Below, one piece after another: positions 13,511 to 14,194 of a stretch of 14,194 nt of DNA. The stretch is from the NCBI GenBank assembly GCA_046758085.1, contig JBHHZP010000091.1:1-14194 (forward strand). Reading direction: 5' to 3'. The stretch comes from VRUB01 sp046758085 (GTDB lineage Bacteria; Pseudomonadota; Gammaproteobacteria; Acidiferrobacterales; SPGG2). The notes below the pieces were generated by a model. The model was not told where the DNA came from. It did no database searches and worked only from the letters and a program-made list of their open reading frames with translations. The position numbers were made by a program, and so were the translations under genes. How positions within the stretch are numbered: position 1 is the stretch's first letter; the number at the start of each line of letters is the position of its first letter.

Positions 13511-14194
13511 CCCGCACGCGCGCCGCGCTGCCGGACGGCCTCATAGAGAAAAACCGCTGCGGCCACCGAAACGTTCAAGCTCGGCACGATTCCTCGCATA
13601 GGAATGCTGACCAGGGCGTCGCAGTGTTGCCGTGTCAACCGCCGTAACCCCTTCTCCTCGCCGCCTAAAACGACGGCAAGCGGGCCGGTCAGATCGGTCT
13701 CGAAGAACTCGCTCCCGGCGGCCTGGCTGGCCCCCAGCAACCAGATCCCAGCGCGCTTGAGCTGGCGTAGGACGCGCGAGAGGTTGGTCACCTGGAACAA
13801 CGGCACGGACTCTGCTGCCCCGCACGCCGCGCGCCGTACAGTGGCGGTCACTGATACCGCCCGGTCGCGTGGAACAATGACCGCGTGTGCCCCCGCGCCA
13901 TCGGCACATCGTATGCAGGCGCCCAAATTGTGGGGGTCTTGCACGCCATCCAGGATAAGCAGCAGCGGTGTTTCGGCCAACTGTGCAATGAATCCTTCCA
14001 GATCGTGCTCGTCAAGCCGTGATGCTGTGCATGTGCGGGCCACGATGCCTTGGTGGCGAGCGGTTCCCGCCAATTCATCGAGCCGCGCACGTGGTACCCA
14101 TTGAAGTTTCACATGCCCCGCCCGCGCCGTTTGCACGATCTCGTAAGCGCGCCGGTCGGCGAGGGTCAGGCGATCGAGTGCGGGCGAGTACTCG
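13486..14194 (-). CDS. rlmB: 23S rRNA 2'-O-methyltransferase RlmB, 5'-truncated by window
   Basis: RlmB methylates the 2'-O of G2251 (E. coli numbering) in the 23S rRNA P-loop and belongs to the SpoU/TrmH knotted methyltransferases. The frame stays open to the window edge (first complete codon at 14193, reading EYSPALDRLTLADRRAYEI), so the start lies outside; 235 residues are visible. The end of the small N-terminal substrate-binding domain includes ARHQGIVA. The SPOUT domain shows motif 1 in DPHNLGACIRCADGAGAH, motif 2 in VVLGGEEKGLRRL, and motif 3 in VPSLNVSVAAAVFLYEA. The final residues RDVRRQG and the stop are encoded by a heptamer array, so the tail is probably repeat-derived. The rlmB-rpsF order is common in gammaproteobacteria. 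Confidence 0.94.
   Translation of the reverse strand, partial: EYSPALDRLTLADRRAYEIVQTARAGHVKLQWVPRARLDELAGTARHQGIVARTCTASRLDEHDLEGFIAQLAETPLLLILDGVQDPHNLGACIRCADGAGAHAVIVPRDRAVSVTATVRRAACGAAESVPLFQVTNLSRVLRQLKRAGIWLLGASQAAGSEFFETDLTGPLAVVLGGEEKGLRRLTRQHCDALVSIPMRGIVPSLNVSVAAAVFLYEAVRQRGARAGRDVRRQG

Overview
The window looks like chromosomal core DNA of a proteobacterium, most likely a non-enteric gammaproteobacterium. The evidence is the succinylase-type lysine genes dapD/dapE, the rlmB-rpsF-rpsR-rplI-dnaB-alr-radA order, a moderately high GC content, and the lack of the priB gene that often sits between rpsF and rpsR in beta- and enteric gammaproteobacteria. Genus cannot be decided from the sequence alone.

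Layout: bases 1-308 hold no credible gene. They carry a structured, repeat-like element with several stem-loops, including a perfect 30-bp palindrome. A minus-strand EamA/DMT-type membrane transporter gene follows (309-1172). It is divergent from dapD (1524-2345), which is followed by dapE (2517-3671); these encode two steps of diaminopimelate/lysine synthesis. Next comes a plus-strand signalling cassette: a membrane CHASE2-TPR-Ser/Thr kinase (3823-6345), a PP2C phosphatase 4 bases later (6350-7186), and a double-FHA protein (7214-7849). Together they form a complete kinase, phosphatase and phosphothreonine-reader set.

The rest is on the minus strand. In transcription order it is rlmB (5' end cut by the window), rpsF, rpsR, rplI, dnaB, alr (4-base overlap with dnaB), and radA, which converges on the FHA gene. 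These cover rRNA methylation, ribosomal proteins S6, S18 and L9, the replicative helicase, D-alanine supply for peptidoglycan, and recombinational repair. A good sigma70-type promoter and a stem-loop resembling the S6:S18 autoregulatory leader lie in front of rpsF.

The most unusual signal is a family of four intergenic hairpins at 2351-2477, 7855-7930, 9338-9426 and 13432-13510. Each is built from about four tandem 7-base units per arm (about 28 bases), with the arms in inverted orientation. Each locus has its own heptamer consensus (GTAGCAA, GTAGCAA, GTAGCGA, GTGAGGC). All begin at, or overlap, a stop codon. They look like a dispersed heptanucleotide repeat used as, or turned into, transcript 3' ends. 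At rlmB and radA the repeat even supplies the stop codon.
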